This document shows, one piece after another, positions 42,750 to 55,000 of a DNA stretch of 64,000 bases (positions within the stretch are counted from its first letter, which is position 1; every line of letters starts with the position of its first letter). The translations under genes were made by a program, and so were the position numbers. The stretch lies in contig NW_004624747.1 in the NCBI RefSeq assembly GCF_000247695.1, positions 13,271,877 through 13,335,876 on the forward strand. The letters are read 5' to 3'. The stretch is from Heterocephalus glaber (Eukaryota > Chordata > Mammalia > Rodentia > Bathyergidae). Under the pieces are notes generated by a model. The model saw nothing but the letters and a program-made list of their open reading frames with translations, was not told the DNA's origin and searched no databases.

Positions 42750-44214
42750 CACCCCAGCCTGCAGCTGACTGAGGACCACGAGTGAGCCAGTGAGGGGGCG
42801 GGACACCTCAGCCGCAGCCTGCACCCCCTCTCCCCAAGCAGCTTGGATGCTACTGCCTGTCCCTCTGTTCCCTGGGCCCAGCCCCTGCCCTGCTGCCCTG
42901 ACATCGTCTGGCTCCCTTACTAACCGCCCCTTTTTCTGCCTTCTCCCTGCTCCCCCAACCCCTCCCTGCCCGCTTTTATTTATTTTTGGATTAGCCAGTT
43001 GACCCCCACTTCCCTGTATGTCCCTTCTCGGTCTACACCCCTTCCTCCCTGCCGCGCCCCTATAGGACCCCCTCTCCCCCAGAAGGCTTTTGTATTTGTG
43101 CATAGCTAGAGTGAGGGCGGAGGGAGCCTGCTACAGGCCGTAGCCCCAACCCTTGTTTTTTATTCTGAGATTCCTTCCTTTACTCTTTCCTTTTTTTTCT
43201 TTTTTTTTTTTTTAAGAAACCGTTTTTTAAACTATTTCTAGGTTTGTGAATGTGAAGCCCCAGGCCGCAGGGGGCTAGGGGCCAGGTGCCCCCCACCAGC
43301 TGAGAACAAAGTATCTATGTGGGTGTGGGCCCCTGGCTGCCTCCCTCCAGCCCTGGAGAGGAGGGCAGGGCTTCGGGTAGGCCAGGCCGAGCCCCTGGAA
43401 CATCCCGTCCTGTATCATATGTAAATACTGTGAGGTGAAGCCCCCACCCCTCTCTAAGACCCCTTGGGGGTGGGGGCATCGCCTCGCCCACAAGGTAAAG
43501 GTCTCCTCATCCCGTTTTTGTCCCCTCCTCAGACACCATTACTGTAAGCTTGCAGGCCTCGGCTCTGGCCACAGCAGGCCCACTCTCTCAGGCCCTCTGG
43601 GTCAAGGCCTCAGGCCTGCTCAACTGGAAAACCCAATGTGGGGGTGAGGGTCGAGGGAAGAGAAGGGCTTTCCCAGAGCCACTGCTGGAAAGGAATTAGC
43701 TCTCCAAAGGTCTCCCCTGCCCCCTGCCTAGGTTGGACCTTCATGGTTTTCTGCTCTGAGCCCCCAACCCTCACCCCTTACGAGTGGGCATGGAGGGGCA
43801 CTTTGGTAAGGAGCAGACGCCAGGGGAAAGCAAAGGGCTTCTCAGGGAACCCCCACATTCTCTCACTGAAGTTTCCCACCAGGATGGCCCGGTGGCCAGA
43901 GCCCCTTGGCAGCCCCTTAATCCAGAGCCCTCCTTCAAAGGAAAAAGAGAGGCTCAGGGTCTGAATATGGAGCATGACCTGGCTGGCGTGGGCAGGGCTG
44001 AGGCCCACTCACTGTCCTCCCCATTCCTGTCCTTCTCCCCCAGGTCTGAGGCTGGGGGCCTAAGCTCCCTTCACCCCTTCAAACCACCCTTTGGAGAGTT
44101 AATTGTGTGAGGTGCTTAACCTATTAGCCCTGAGAACACAAAGCAATAATCTTTGTTACTGAGAAGCGCGGCTGTTTGTGTTTTTTTCTTTTTTCTTTTT
44201 TTTAAATGTTTCCT

Positions 44215-44220
44215 AATAAA
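44215..44220 (+). terminator. MSI1: MSI1 proximal poly(A) signal
   Basis: AATAAA, with a U-rich and GU-rich stretch 20-50 nt downstream (TTTATTGGTTTTTATTT, then TTTGTGCTGAG). Confidence 0.75.
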
Positions 44221-44513
44221 AGAGAAGCTGCATTTTATTGGTTTTTATTTTTAATTTTCTACACATTTGTGCTGAGTCCTGAGAGACTTAGCTTCCCTCT
44301 TCTTCCCATCACTGGACGCTCCCATCCCTGGGCCCATCCATGGACTTAGGGCCCTAGAATTCTGTTTTCTCATTTGTTTGGAGAAGTTTTGTTTTGTTTT
44401 TTTTAAAGATGTTACATGGTGTTTTGAAGCCAGCAAGTTACCACCCTCCGGTGTCTCTTCTCTCCACATCTGTAACCTCTTTTTCCAGGCTTTATTTTCA
44501 GTTTTAAATTCCT

Positions 44514-44519
44514 AATAAA
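44514..44519 (+). terminator. MSI1: MSI1 distal poly(A) signal
   Basis: AATAAA followed by GGTGCTGAGCTTGCGTCTTG. Use of this site would add about 300 nt to the 3' UTR. Confidence 0.65.
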
Positions 44520-45599
44520 TTATTTGAAAACGGTGCTGAGCTTGCGTCTTGCATCTCTCCCCCAGGGGCACCTCATTTTCCTGCAGTAGGGGTGGCAAAA
44601 TTCTACCTCCATCCCCTTAGGGTCCCAGGTGGGTCCCAAATTAAATTGACTTCAAGTAGATTGACAGGAGAAAAGCATGCCCATTGATTTAAAACAGGTT
44701 TTATATGGCTTGGGTGTCTTCACAAAGAAATGAAGACCCCAGGCTGGGAATTATCCTAGTGGTAAGGTGCCTGCCCGCCCTTTGTGAGGCCTTGAGTTTG
44801 GCTCCTAGCACTGGGAAAAGAAAAAAAAAGGAAAAAGAAAAGATGCCCCCTCAAGAAATGAACACCCCAAAACCCAAAGAAACTGGTGGAGACCATTATA
44901 TACTGTGCTGATTGGACAGAGTAGTAAATTGTGAAGAAGCAACTAAATTATTAGGGGAGGCTTAACAAGAGTGTTTTGTTTTGGTACCGGGGATTGAACT
45001 CGGGACCTTGTGCTTTTGAGGCAGGCATGGTGCCACTGAGTGGAATCCCCATCCCTATAACGAGTTACTTTAACAAGGCCTATAAAGAATTCTGTCTAAA
45101 TTTCTCTCTCTCCCTCCCTCCCCCCGCACTCTATCCTCTCCCCGCCCCACCCAAGGATCAAACCCAGGGCTTCACTCTGACCTACATCCCCAGCCCTTTT
45201 TTGTTGAGACAGAGTCTAAGTTGCCCAGGCAACTTGCTATCCTCCTGCCTCAGCCTCCCAGAGTGCCCAGCCTCAAGGTGAAGGTGTTGCTTTTGCTTTT
45301 CCTTTGAGGGTGGGGAAAGTGTCTTGGACAGGGAGATTTCATTTTCTGCTTCTAAGAAACAGCACATGTTTCAGAGTGATCTGTAAATGGCATTAACTTA
45401 AATAGTCCATATGTCTCAGTGGCATTTTACTTTTTTTTTGTACCAGGGATTGAACTCGGGACCTTTCGCTGGTCAGGCAGGCGCGGTGCCGCTGAGCTAA
45501 ATCCCTGGCCCTCAATGGCATATTTTTAATTCCTTATGTTCTCTTCCTGGGTATGGTCTACATTCCGCTTGACCTGGCTTCCCTCTCCACTTTGTGTGT

Positions 45600-45601
<2 letters not shown>

Positions 45602-45649
<48 letters not shown>
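45602..45649. repeat. (TG)n(AG)n compound microsatellite
   Basis: About 15 TG units followed by about 8 AG units. Confidence 0.95.
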
Positions 45650-48600
45650 CAAGGTCTCGCTATGTAGTCCAGGTTGGCCTTGAACTCATGACAATCCTAT
45701 CTCAGTCTCCTGAGTGCTGAGATTACAGGCATGCGCCACCCTATCCAACTTCTTGAAAGACTCAGTTTAGCTGGGCATGGGGATATAGCTCAGTGGTAGA
45801 GTGTTTGCCTAACATGCACAAGACCCTGGGTTAGAGGGGGAGCGGGGAGAGGGGAGGAGAAGAAGATATATATGTACATGTGGTAATCAACAAATGCAGT
45901 GAATGTTTAAATTTTTAAAATTTATTACAGTAAAAAACATTGCCGTTAATCCCCATCAAAATACTTCTAACCTCAAATGCACTTATCCCATCATTCTTGC
46001 CACTTTCTGAAGCAGTTCTGCAAGTCCTCTTTCGTGAATGTCTTTACAAGATGTGATAAAAAAAAATATGGTGAATGCTGCTTGGAATTGAAACCAAGAC
46101 TTCACACAAGCACCCCTCCTATCACTGCTACAGCCCTGGCCCCAAAGTTTCAGAGCCTAATGCTACAAATGCCATAGTGATGTCATGAGCTCCAGGTGTA
46201 GTTCAGTTGGTAAAGCATTTATCTAGCATATACTCAAAGTTTGGTTCCCAGTACTGCAAAAATAAATAACATCTCTGAAGCTCAATCCAATAGATTTTTC
46301 TTTCAGTCCTGGGGATTAAACCCAGGGTCTCCTCACTGAGGTACATTCCCAGCTCTTTTTTATTTTTTATTTTGAAACCTGGTTTCTCTTAAGTCACTAA
46401 ATTGCCCAGGCTGGGCTCAAACTTGAGATCCTTCTGCCTCCATGTCTTGAGTGCTGGGATTACAACTGTGTGCCACCACACCTGGCTTATTGATACTGTT
46501 ATTGTTACATTGAAGAGAGCCCTGGACTAAGAAGCAAGGAGACATAGGTTTGAATCCTATGTCCACTTACTTCTTAGCTGGGTAACATTGAGCAAATCAC
46601 TTGACCTCTCTGAATCTGTTTTATAAAATGAAGAAGATGAAGACAACATGACAGAATTAGACGCTGTCTGAAGATGTGCTGTTAGGCTGAAAGATGATGC
46701 ACTAAAGCTCAGTCCCTTGCAGCCTTGAGCCTATAGAACCATTCAGTAAACGGCAGCCACACGTACTAACTTCTAAGTACGTCCCAGAATCGGGAGCCTT
46801 GTCCCTCTGAGGCCCAGCAGATGTGACCTTGCTGGAGTGTGGGTAGGCCCTCACCTGAGCAAGTCGAGAAGTTATTGTTAGCTGTTCTTTCCACTGAGAT
46901 TGTGTGTTTCTCAGGCTGGGACAGCCTGTGCTTCACACACCTGTGCATGGATCTGAGCAGGAGGTCAAGGTACACAGATGCAGGGACTTGGGGAGGTCCA
47001 TTTTTCTGCCGTGCTTAGTGCACCTCTTTGGGCCAGGGAGAGCACTGTAGTAGCAGCCTTCCTCTCCTCCATCAGGTGCTGGGTGTTCTTGTGCTGTCAT
47101 ATGTACCCGACCCAACTCACACTCTGGTCCTGCTGTGTGATGTTGGGCCAGTTGCTTAACCTCTCTCAGCCTCCATCACCTCTCTGGAAGATGGGGTCTG
47201 TAATTGGTCCTCCCTCCAAGGTTTGTGCCAGCTTCTTAGCATGCAAACTGGTACAGAGTTAGCACTTGGTGAATGGCAGTTAATACTTTGAGTCTTAGAG
47301 GACTTGGCAGCACCAGCTACTCTTCCCTTGGACCACCCTCAATTAGCACTTAGCACCCTTCTGGCCTAAATCTAGGAGCAGTCCCTATTTCTCGGACTTG
47401 TTCAAATATTAAGCCACCCACGCAAGAGGGACTTGGCATCAGGTACGGTGGTGCATGCCAGTAATTCCAGCACTCTGGCAGGCTGTTGAGCCCAGCCTGG
47501 GCAATTTAGCAAGTTAGCAAGACCCTGTCTTAAAAAACCCAAAAAACAAAAAACTAGAATGTAGCTCAGTGGAAAAGCCCTGGGTTCAATCCCCAGTACT
47601 GAAAAACTGAAGGAGGAAAAAAAAAAAGGCTTGCATCAGCATTTTGCTGTCCGTGTGTTTGGGGTCCTGGGCTACCTGTTTCCCACCTGTCTCTGGCCAG
47701 CCCTGGGACAGGCTGTGACCAACCTCCTGTGATGATGGAAACATCCCACATCTGCACTTGTGTGGTAGACACTGGCCACTTGTGTGCTGAGCCCCAGGAA
47801 CATGGCAAGATTGGCTGAGAAACTCAGTCATTAACGCTATTTTGTTTTGTTTTGTTTTATTTTGTACCAGGGATCAAACTTGGGACCGTGGGCTTGCAAA
47901 GCAGGTGGCAGAATCACTGAGCTAAATCCCCGGCCCTGCAACACTATTTTGGGGTTTTTTTGTTTTTGTGGTACTGGGGATTGAACTCAGGACTTTGCGC
48001 TTGTGAGGCAGGCATGGTGCCACTGAGCTAAATCCCCAGCCCCGACACTATTTTGTTTTAATGTGGTGTGTGGCTACCCTACTGGACAGCACAGGTGTAG
48101 CAATCTCAGGCAAGTATGAAGAGAGAGCGTGAAACAAACCCTGGTAAAGTGGAGGCAGCATCAGGGTCAGGCAAATAAAACGCTTCCTTTCTCTGGGCCT
48201 CAGTTTCCCCATCTTTTTTTTTATAGTACTGGGGATCAAACCCAGGGCCTTCTCACTGAACTACATCCTCAGCCCTTTTTAAATTTATTTTTGTTTGTTT
48301 TTTGGTTTTGGATACTGGGGATCGAACTCGGGACCTTGCACTTGTGAGGCAGGCGCTGGAACCACTGAGCTAAATCCCCGGCCAGGAAATGATTAAGTAA
48401 AAAAATAAAATAAAATAAAAGATTAAGTAAAACTTGATCAAGTGCTCAACACGGCTCTTTACCTCCATGCCCTTCCTCCCCCAAACCTGAAACTGTTGTC
48501 TGATTATGATAAAAACATCAGACGGAGTCCTTGTAAGGACCATCCTACAATGTGCCTGACCTGTGCTGCTCGGAACTAGGAAGGTCATCAAGAAGAGGAC

Positions 48601-48848
48601 GAGCGCTGGGGATTTAGCTCAGTGGTTTCGCTGCCTGCTGTGCAAGCTCAAGGACCCGAGTTTGATTCCCGGTACCAAAAAAAAAAGAAAAACTTTGTTG
48701 GGCCAGGGATTTAGCTCAGTGGTTTCACCACCTGCTTCACAAGCGCAAAGACCCGAGTTCCATGCCCCGTACCAAAAAAAAAAAAAAAAGAAGACAGGCC
48801 AGGGATTTAGCTCAGTGGTTCTACCACCTGCCTCGAAAGCGCAAGGTC

Positions 48849-48948
48849 NNNNNNNNNNNNNNNNNNNNNNNNNNNNNNNNNNNNNNNNNNNNNNNNNNNN
48901 NNNNNNNNNNNNNNNNNNNNNNNNNNNNNNNNNNNNNNNNNNNNNNNN
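48849..48948. other. Assembly gap (100 N) inside an ID SINE array
   Basis: Exactly 100 N, the usual placeholder for a gap of unknown size. It starts within the third of three head-to-tail plus-strand ID copies, and the bases after it are a poly(A) tail. Confidence 0.98.
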
Positions 48949-50749
48949 AAAAAAAAAAAAAAAAGAAAGAAGAAGGGGAACCTGAAAAACCACCACAGCC
49001 TGAGGAGCACAGGGAGCCAGGAGGACTCCAGACAGCAGGACGCTCAACCTGCCTGCAGAATATTCACAATGCAGAGGTCTGAAGAGGCAGATGCACAGAC
49101 CCTCAAGTTACAACTGCCCTTACATACGAACAACTTGGGTTAATTAGGTTAATGGAAGATTCATCTGCCTCCTGTTATCTATAGAGTATACCCAGGTAAA
49201 GACCCAGATCTGAGCTGTATTGACTTACAACCAACTTGAGTTCCAACCAGCTCTGAGGAACCAATCGAGTTCGTAAATCCAGGGGCCACTGTCGTGGATT
49301 AGCAGTTGCCAGGGGCTCAGGAAGAATAAGTGCTAACAGTGCAAGCTTTCCTCTTGGGGCACTGGAAATGTTCTGGAACTGGATAGAGGTGGTGATTACA
49401 GCACTGGGAATGTACCAAATGCCACGGAACTGTCCATTTACAGTGGTTAATGTTGAACTGGACGTGGTGGGGTACATCAGTAATCCCAGCATTCTGGGAG
49501 GCTGAGGCAGGAGGACCACAAGTTTGAGCCCAGCCTGAGCAACTTAGCTAGACCCTAACTCAAAATGTAAAAAAAAAGAAAAAAAAGAATGAGCATGTAG
49601 CTCAGTAAAGGCCCTGGCTTCAATCCTGCACACCGCAGAAAAAAAGTGATTATTTTTATATTAGGTGAATATCACCAAAAATGTCATATAGACACAATAT
49701 GACAGTTCTAAAACTTTATTTATTTATTTATTTTGCATTACTGGGGAAAAAAATCCAGGCCCTTCACACTAAGCTACAACCCCAGCTCTTTTTAGTCTGA
49801 TTGTTTATTTGTTTGGTTTCTTGTTTGTTTTTGGTACCGGTGATTGAACTTGGGACCTTGGGCTGTCAGACAGACGCTGGAACCACTGAGCTAAATCCCC
49901 AGCCCAAGATTCTTTTTTTGGTACTGGGGATAGAACTCAGGACCTTGCGCTTTGGAGGCAAGGGCGGTGCCACTGAGCTAAATCTCTGGCCCTGTTTGTT
50001 TGTTTTGAGACAGGGTCTCACTATGTAGTCCAGTCTGGTCTTGAACTCACTATGTATCCCAGGCTGGACTTCATGGTGATCCTCCTGCCTCAGCCTCCTG
50101 AGTGCTGGGATTACAGTTATGTGTCACCACGCCCAGCTTCCTTTTTATATTTTTTATATTTAGACAGGGTCATGTTAAGTTCTCTTTCTACAGATCAAAC
50201 CCAAGGCTTTGGAACTCCACAGCCCAGGGATTTCTCATAAACCCACACTAGAGAGTGGGGGAGGAAAGTGACATTGGCATAGTGAGGAAAAAATAAAATT
50301 TGTGTGCCTGAGAATCAGTCAGCCCTGAGCCTGGCCCCTTACTTTGCCATTTGCTAGCTGTGTGAACTGGGGTAAGTTATTTTACCTCTCTGCACCTGTC
50401 TCTTCAGCTGCAAGGTGCGTGACTGATAAAACTATTCAATGGCACCCACGGCAAGGCCCAGCCATTTGACAATGATTGGGGGCAGCAGTTGTCTCCTTCC
50501 CGGCCCCCTTTCCCCAGTTATCCTGCGGGACCGAGGGCTTCCTGCCCCCAACCAGCACGAGACTGGGCTGAGCACAAATGGGTGGGGTGAGAATTAAGAT
50601 TCCAAGATCTGCAAACTCCAAAATTAATCTCTTTATTTAAAAAGTATAGACCACAAATCCAGGACATCGTTTCCAGAAATCCTTGTGGGTAAATCCATGA
50701 GACAACAGGACCAAGGCCAACCCACAGTGGGCTGAGAGGAGAGCAAACA

Positions 50750-50810
50750 GCCTTATCTGGAGGTGTGGGGCCCCCAACTATAAGAAAGGAGGCCACTTGT
50801 CCCTTCAGCT
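50750..50810 (+). promoter_or_regulatory. PLA2G1B: PLA2G1B core promoter
   Basis: TATA-like CTATAAGAAA (TATAAG at 50,779-50,784) lies 43 nt before the ATG, which puts the start of transcription near 50,808-50,815 and gives a 5' UTR of about 15-20 nt. CTTATCT (GATA-type, 50,751-50,757) lies just upstream. A tight TATA promoter fits a gene made in bulk by pancreatic acinar cells. Confidence 0.65.
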
Positions 50811-50826
50811 CTGTTCCTCACTCAAG

Positions 50827-50860
50827 ATGAAAGTCCTTGTGCTCGCTGCTCTGCTCACAG
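50827..50860 (+). CDS. PLA2G1B: PLA2G1B exon 1
   Basis: Residues 1-11 ([11 protein letters not shown]) plus one base of Val12; most of the signal peptide. Donor GTAAGC. Confidence 0.95.
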
Positions 50861-51973
50861 GTAAGCACTTCCTTTCCCTCTGCATGCCCAAGATGCCCCC
50901 CTCTTGAACGGGGCCTCAGCCATCGCATACAGGGCAGCCGAGACTGGAGTCTCAATTTGTCGCTGCTTGTGGGACCGGAGAGCTCCTGGTTAGGGCTCCC
51001 TCCTCCTTCCCCAAGTGTCCAAAGCTGGCACCCTTGCAGACTCCAGATCTGGACTCAAGGGACCCCTTTGAGAAAGGGCTTCCCTGTCCACCCACCCAAG
51101 CTAAGAAACTCCGATTCTTTCTCTGTCCCATGGCCTGGCACAGCGACAGGCCAGAACCTACCTTTGCCTGCAAGAGCCTTGTTGATTCATTTACTTTTTT
51201 CTGTCCCACCCACACCGAAGTTTGGGCTCGGTGAGTAGACAGAGCTGTGGGACCATGCACTGCTCGGGCACAGTGAGTCACACACATTGAATCCGTGCCA
51301 ACTCATCTACTAACAATGTCAATTCAGGTATCAGGCCCTGGGTCAAGACCCGGGAATCAGAGACAAACAAGCCACGTTCCCACTTCGGGAGCACATTTGT
51401 GTGAGCACATCCACACACACATGCACACACGCACACGATGCACACATACAACGCACACAAGCTGAGGGTTGGGGTAGGGGTATCCCTGGCTTCTGCAAAG
51501 ACTGCAGCTGGCGATGACAGAGGACAACAGGAGAGAAAGCAGGGACCTAGGCAGTCCCAGACACTTCTGTCTAAATGGGCTCCGCCTCTCTCCTACGTGC
51601 AGCCCAGTTGGCCGCTCCCCTGGAGACTGCTCCTTGGACAAAGGAGTCAGCTACTGCCCTGAGCTGGGCCCTGAGGAAGAAGCCCAGCATGGGGTCCCCT
51701 GGTGCCTGGCAGATTGCAAAAAAGAAGAGCAAGTCACAGGGCAATGAGACTTGCATGGGGCATGACGGTGTCAGATAAAACAGGCCCCTGAAAATGTTGT
51801 GCCCTTTTCTCTTTAGGGCACCAAGTCTCACAGGGTAGGGCTCTGGGAAAATGGGGTGAAAAGCTCTGCTGCCCTGAGTTTTCTGTGTTAAGCTTGGTGT
51901 GGGCAAACATTCTTTCAGCAAGGTGCAAGATTTGTTCATTCATTCAACAAATTTGTGGAGCGCATCATAAGCC

Positions 51974-52011
<38 letters not shown>

Positions 52012-55000
52012 TACTGGGGGTCGAAACCAGGGCCTTCACTCTATCTGCAGCCCCTTTTTATTTTGAGTCAGGGTCTTGCTAAATTGCCCAGGCTGGGCTC
52101 AATCTTTCGATCCTCCTGCCTCAGCCTCTTAGAGTGCTGGGATTACAGGTGTGTGCCACCATGCCCAGCTCCAGGAACTTTCAATTCACTCATTGGTTAT
52201 TTCATTCATTTAACTCATTACATATATAGGGAGATAGAGATACAGATACAGATACGTGTTAGGCACAACACCAGGGGAATAAAAGCCGGGAGGCCTGTCC
52301 TTGAGGAGCTCATGTCCTGGCAAAAGTCATGCTTTAAATAAAGATGGGGTACATATTAGTAAAAGTCCTGTGAAGCAAAGGACACAAAAAACAGGGATAG
52401 GGCTGGTGATTTAGCTCAGTGGTGCCCCACCTGCCTCACAAGCCCAATGTCCTGAGTTCGATCCCTGGTACCAGAAAAAAAAAAAAGCAGGGATAGTGAA
52501 GGAGCCACTTAGCTGGATGACCAGGAAGGGCATCTTCGAAATGACGGCATGCAAGCCAAGATCTTTCCAGCCTTTTGAAAGGTGGGATAATAAGTGTGCC
52601 AGGCAGGGCAAATAGCAGCTGTGTGGGCCTTGCCTCAGAAAAGAGAGTGCTGCAGGCCAATTGGCTGCAGGGAAGTGGGTGGGAAGAGGTGCTAATGAGA
52701 GGCGGCAGAGGCCGGACCTCAGGGCTGTCACGGGAAGGAGTTTGGGTTTGTTTGGGGTTTTTTTTGGTACGGGGTGGAGTTTGGGTTTTAAGCCAAGAGC
52801 AGTGACATTTCTTGGAAGTTTGAGCAATAGCAAGGTTCAACCTCAGTTTAAGAAAAAAAAATTCCATCTCAGATCATACATTTTAAATTATTTAAATGGT
52901 CAGTTTTTTATCTTCTGTGGATTTTATCTCAATATAAAGAATCAGGAGTCAGGTGTGGTGGCACACACCTGTAATCTTAGAACTCGGGAGGCTGAGGCAG
53001 GAGGATTGCCAAGAGTTCCAGGCCAGCCAGTCTGGGCTACATAGTGAGTTCAAGACCTGCCTGAACTACACAGCAAAACCCTGTCTCAAACCAAAATAAC
53101 AACAACAATTATAATAAAAGAATGTTTTTTGACGTTTTCATTAAAAAGAAAAAACCTTTTTCACAGTATTAGCTTCTGGATCCAACACTTTTCTCTCTTT
53201 TTTTTGGTAACGGGGATTGAACTCTGGACCTTGCTCTTGCAAGGAAGACAGCGGAACCACTGAGCTAAATCCCCGGCCCTGCAACACTTTTCTGAGGCAC
53301 CTGGCAGGGATCCAGTGGTGGACCCCTTCAGGCGCTGGCAAAACCATCCAAGACCGATCTGATGGCTGTGTTTTCTTGCAGTGGGCACTGCTGAGCACAG
53401 GATCAGCCCCCGGGCTCTGTGGCAGTTCCGCAACATGATCAAGTGCGTGATCCCGGGTAGTAAACCCTACCTGGACTACAACAACTATGGCTGCTTCTGT
53501 GGCTTGGGGGGCTCAGGCACCCCTGTGGACGACCTGGACAGGTGAGCGACCCACCTGGAGAGAGACCGAGAGTGTCCACATAGGGGTGGGGGCAGGGCGC
53601 ACGCCAGGGATCTCACGAGGCACAGAAAGGGGATGCACACATTTCCCAAGGATAACATATTTTCACTTCTTGTCATATAAAGAAATAAGTTCCAAGAAGA
53701 CCCTGCGTCCAACGCTATTATGAATGGAAATCGAAACTTCCGAGATGTAAAATAGTGGGCAATACTGTCGTCTAGTGGTAGACTATAGCAATACACGCCG
53801 TCACAGCCAAAATCCCAGCATCATCGCGCAAAAAAGCGTCACTTGCCGGGGCGTGGCTGCACACGCCTGTAATCCCAGCCCTCCAGAGGTTGAGACAGGA
53901 GGATGGCCAGGAGTTCGAGGCCAGCCTGGGTTATATAATGAGTTCAAAGCTAGCCTGAACCACATAGCGAGGGTCCATTTCAAAAAAGTGCCCCTTCATC
54001 TTGAGAATATATAATTTTACTGTATTCCTACAATCATGTTAAAATCACTTTCAACAAACACGTGATGAGAGGGATTACAGTTTCTCAAGCCATAGGAACA
54101 TTTCGCCTGGAGCTTCTAGGCCTATTTCTGGGAGAGAGCAGCTAAGGGCTGACCTGCTGTCCCGCCCCTGCTGCTGCTCAGCTGTTCCCCCCCTCTGCAG
54201 GTGCTGTCAGACTCACGACCAGTGCTACTCCAAGGCCAAGAAGATGGAGAGCTGCAAATTCCTCATCGACAACCCTTACACCAACACCTACTCCTACTCG
54301 TGCTCTGGCACCACGATCACCTGCAGCAGTAGGTTTAGCCCCTCCCTGGCCCGTGGGTTCTAGTCAGCCCTCAGGAAGCCTAGGGGACAACATTATTAAT
54401 CTTTGTCTTGGTGTTGGGCAGTATCTCCTTGAATCCTCATAACAACCCTAGATACTAGTATTATCCCCATTTTACAGATGAGGAACTGAGGCTCAGAAGG
54501 TTGAGCCATTTGTCCAGGGTTACACAGATTGTAAGTGATGTTGGTTATTGGGGGGGGGGGGGGCTTTTTTTTTTTTTTTTAGGTACCGGGGATCGAACTT
54601 GGGTCCTTGCGCTTGCACAGCAGGCAGCAAAACCACTGAGCTAAATCCCCGGCCTTAGCCACTAAGTTCTGTAGTGACAGTGAGAGGTCCCTCTGGGAAG
54701 GTGGTTTGTCTCTGAGGAGAAGGCACAGAGAGGTGAAGCACCCTGTTGTGTGAGGCCAGCATTCTGAGTTTCCTTTGCACTCACCAGCAGGGAAGTAGCT
54801 CAGTGCAGACTACACACTTAGCATGCATGAGACCCTAGGCTCAACCCCCAGCACCAAAAAAATATGCCATTTAACTTCTTTTTGCAGAGTGATGAGCAAG
54901 GGTTCCTTTCTGTGGATTTCAGACTCTTTTGTTTTGGTTTTGGTTTTTTTGAGACAGGATCTCGCTGTGTAGTTCAGGTTGACCTCAAACTTACTATGTA

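Larger units (their letters stand above)
42750..44535 (+). other. MSI1: MSI1 terminal exon (3' UTR)
   Basis: Starts after TCTTTCCAG with CACCCCAGCCTGCAGCTGAC. It is repeat-free for 1.5-1.8 kb, unlike its flanks, and carries U-rich tracts at 43,188-43,214 and 44,180-44,204 and TTTATTTATTTTT near 42,976-42,988. The lack of insertions suggests constraint. The 3' boundary depends on which poly(A) signal is used. Confidence 0.8.
44540..50740. mobile_element. MSI1-PLA2G1B intergenic region, repeat-rich
   Basis: ID copies: 44,980-45,055 (-), 45,434-45,512 (-), 47,862-47,938 (-), 47,955-48,044 (-), 48,306-48,384 (-), 48,604-48,687 (+), 48,701-48,791 (+), 48,797-48,964 (+, broken by the gap), 49,830-49,905 (-) and 49,913-49,992 (-). 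Old ID remnants: 44,740-44,815, 45,772-45,835, 46,190-46,255, 46,300-46,360, 47,550-47,605, 48,228-48,275, 49,580-49,640 and 49,740-49,790. B1-type: 45,190-45,275 (-), 45,640-45,750 (-), 46,370-46,490 (-), 47,440-47,535 (+), 49,460-49,565 (+) and 50,005-50,137 (-). L1M 3' end at 49,290-49,455 (+). MIR-like at 46,500-46,640, 47,130-47,280 and 50,325-50,440. Unique DNA at 46,700-47,130 shows no coding signal. Confidence 0.75.

Noticed and set aside
48563..49082. Frames of 106-142 residues on both strands crossing the N gap
   Set aside because: Composed of ID SINE copies and unknown bases.
52411..52867. Two 140-residue minus-strand frames
   Set aside because: Built from an antisense reading of an ID copy and unique intronic DNA; no splice or family evidence.
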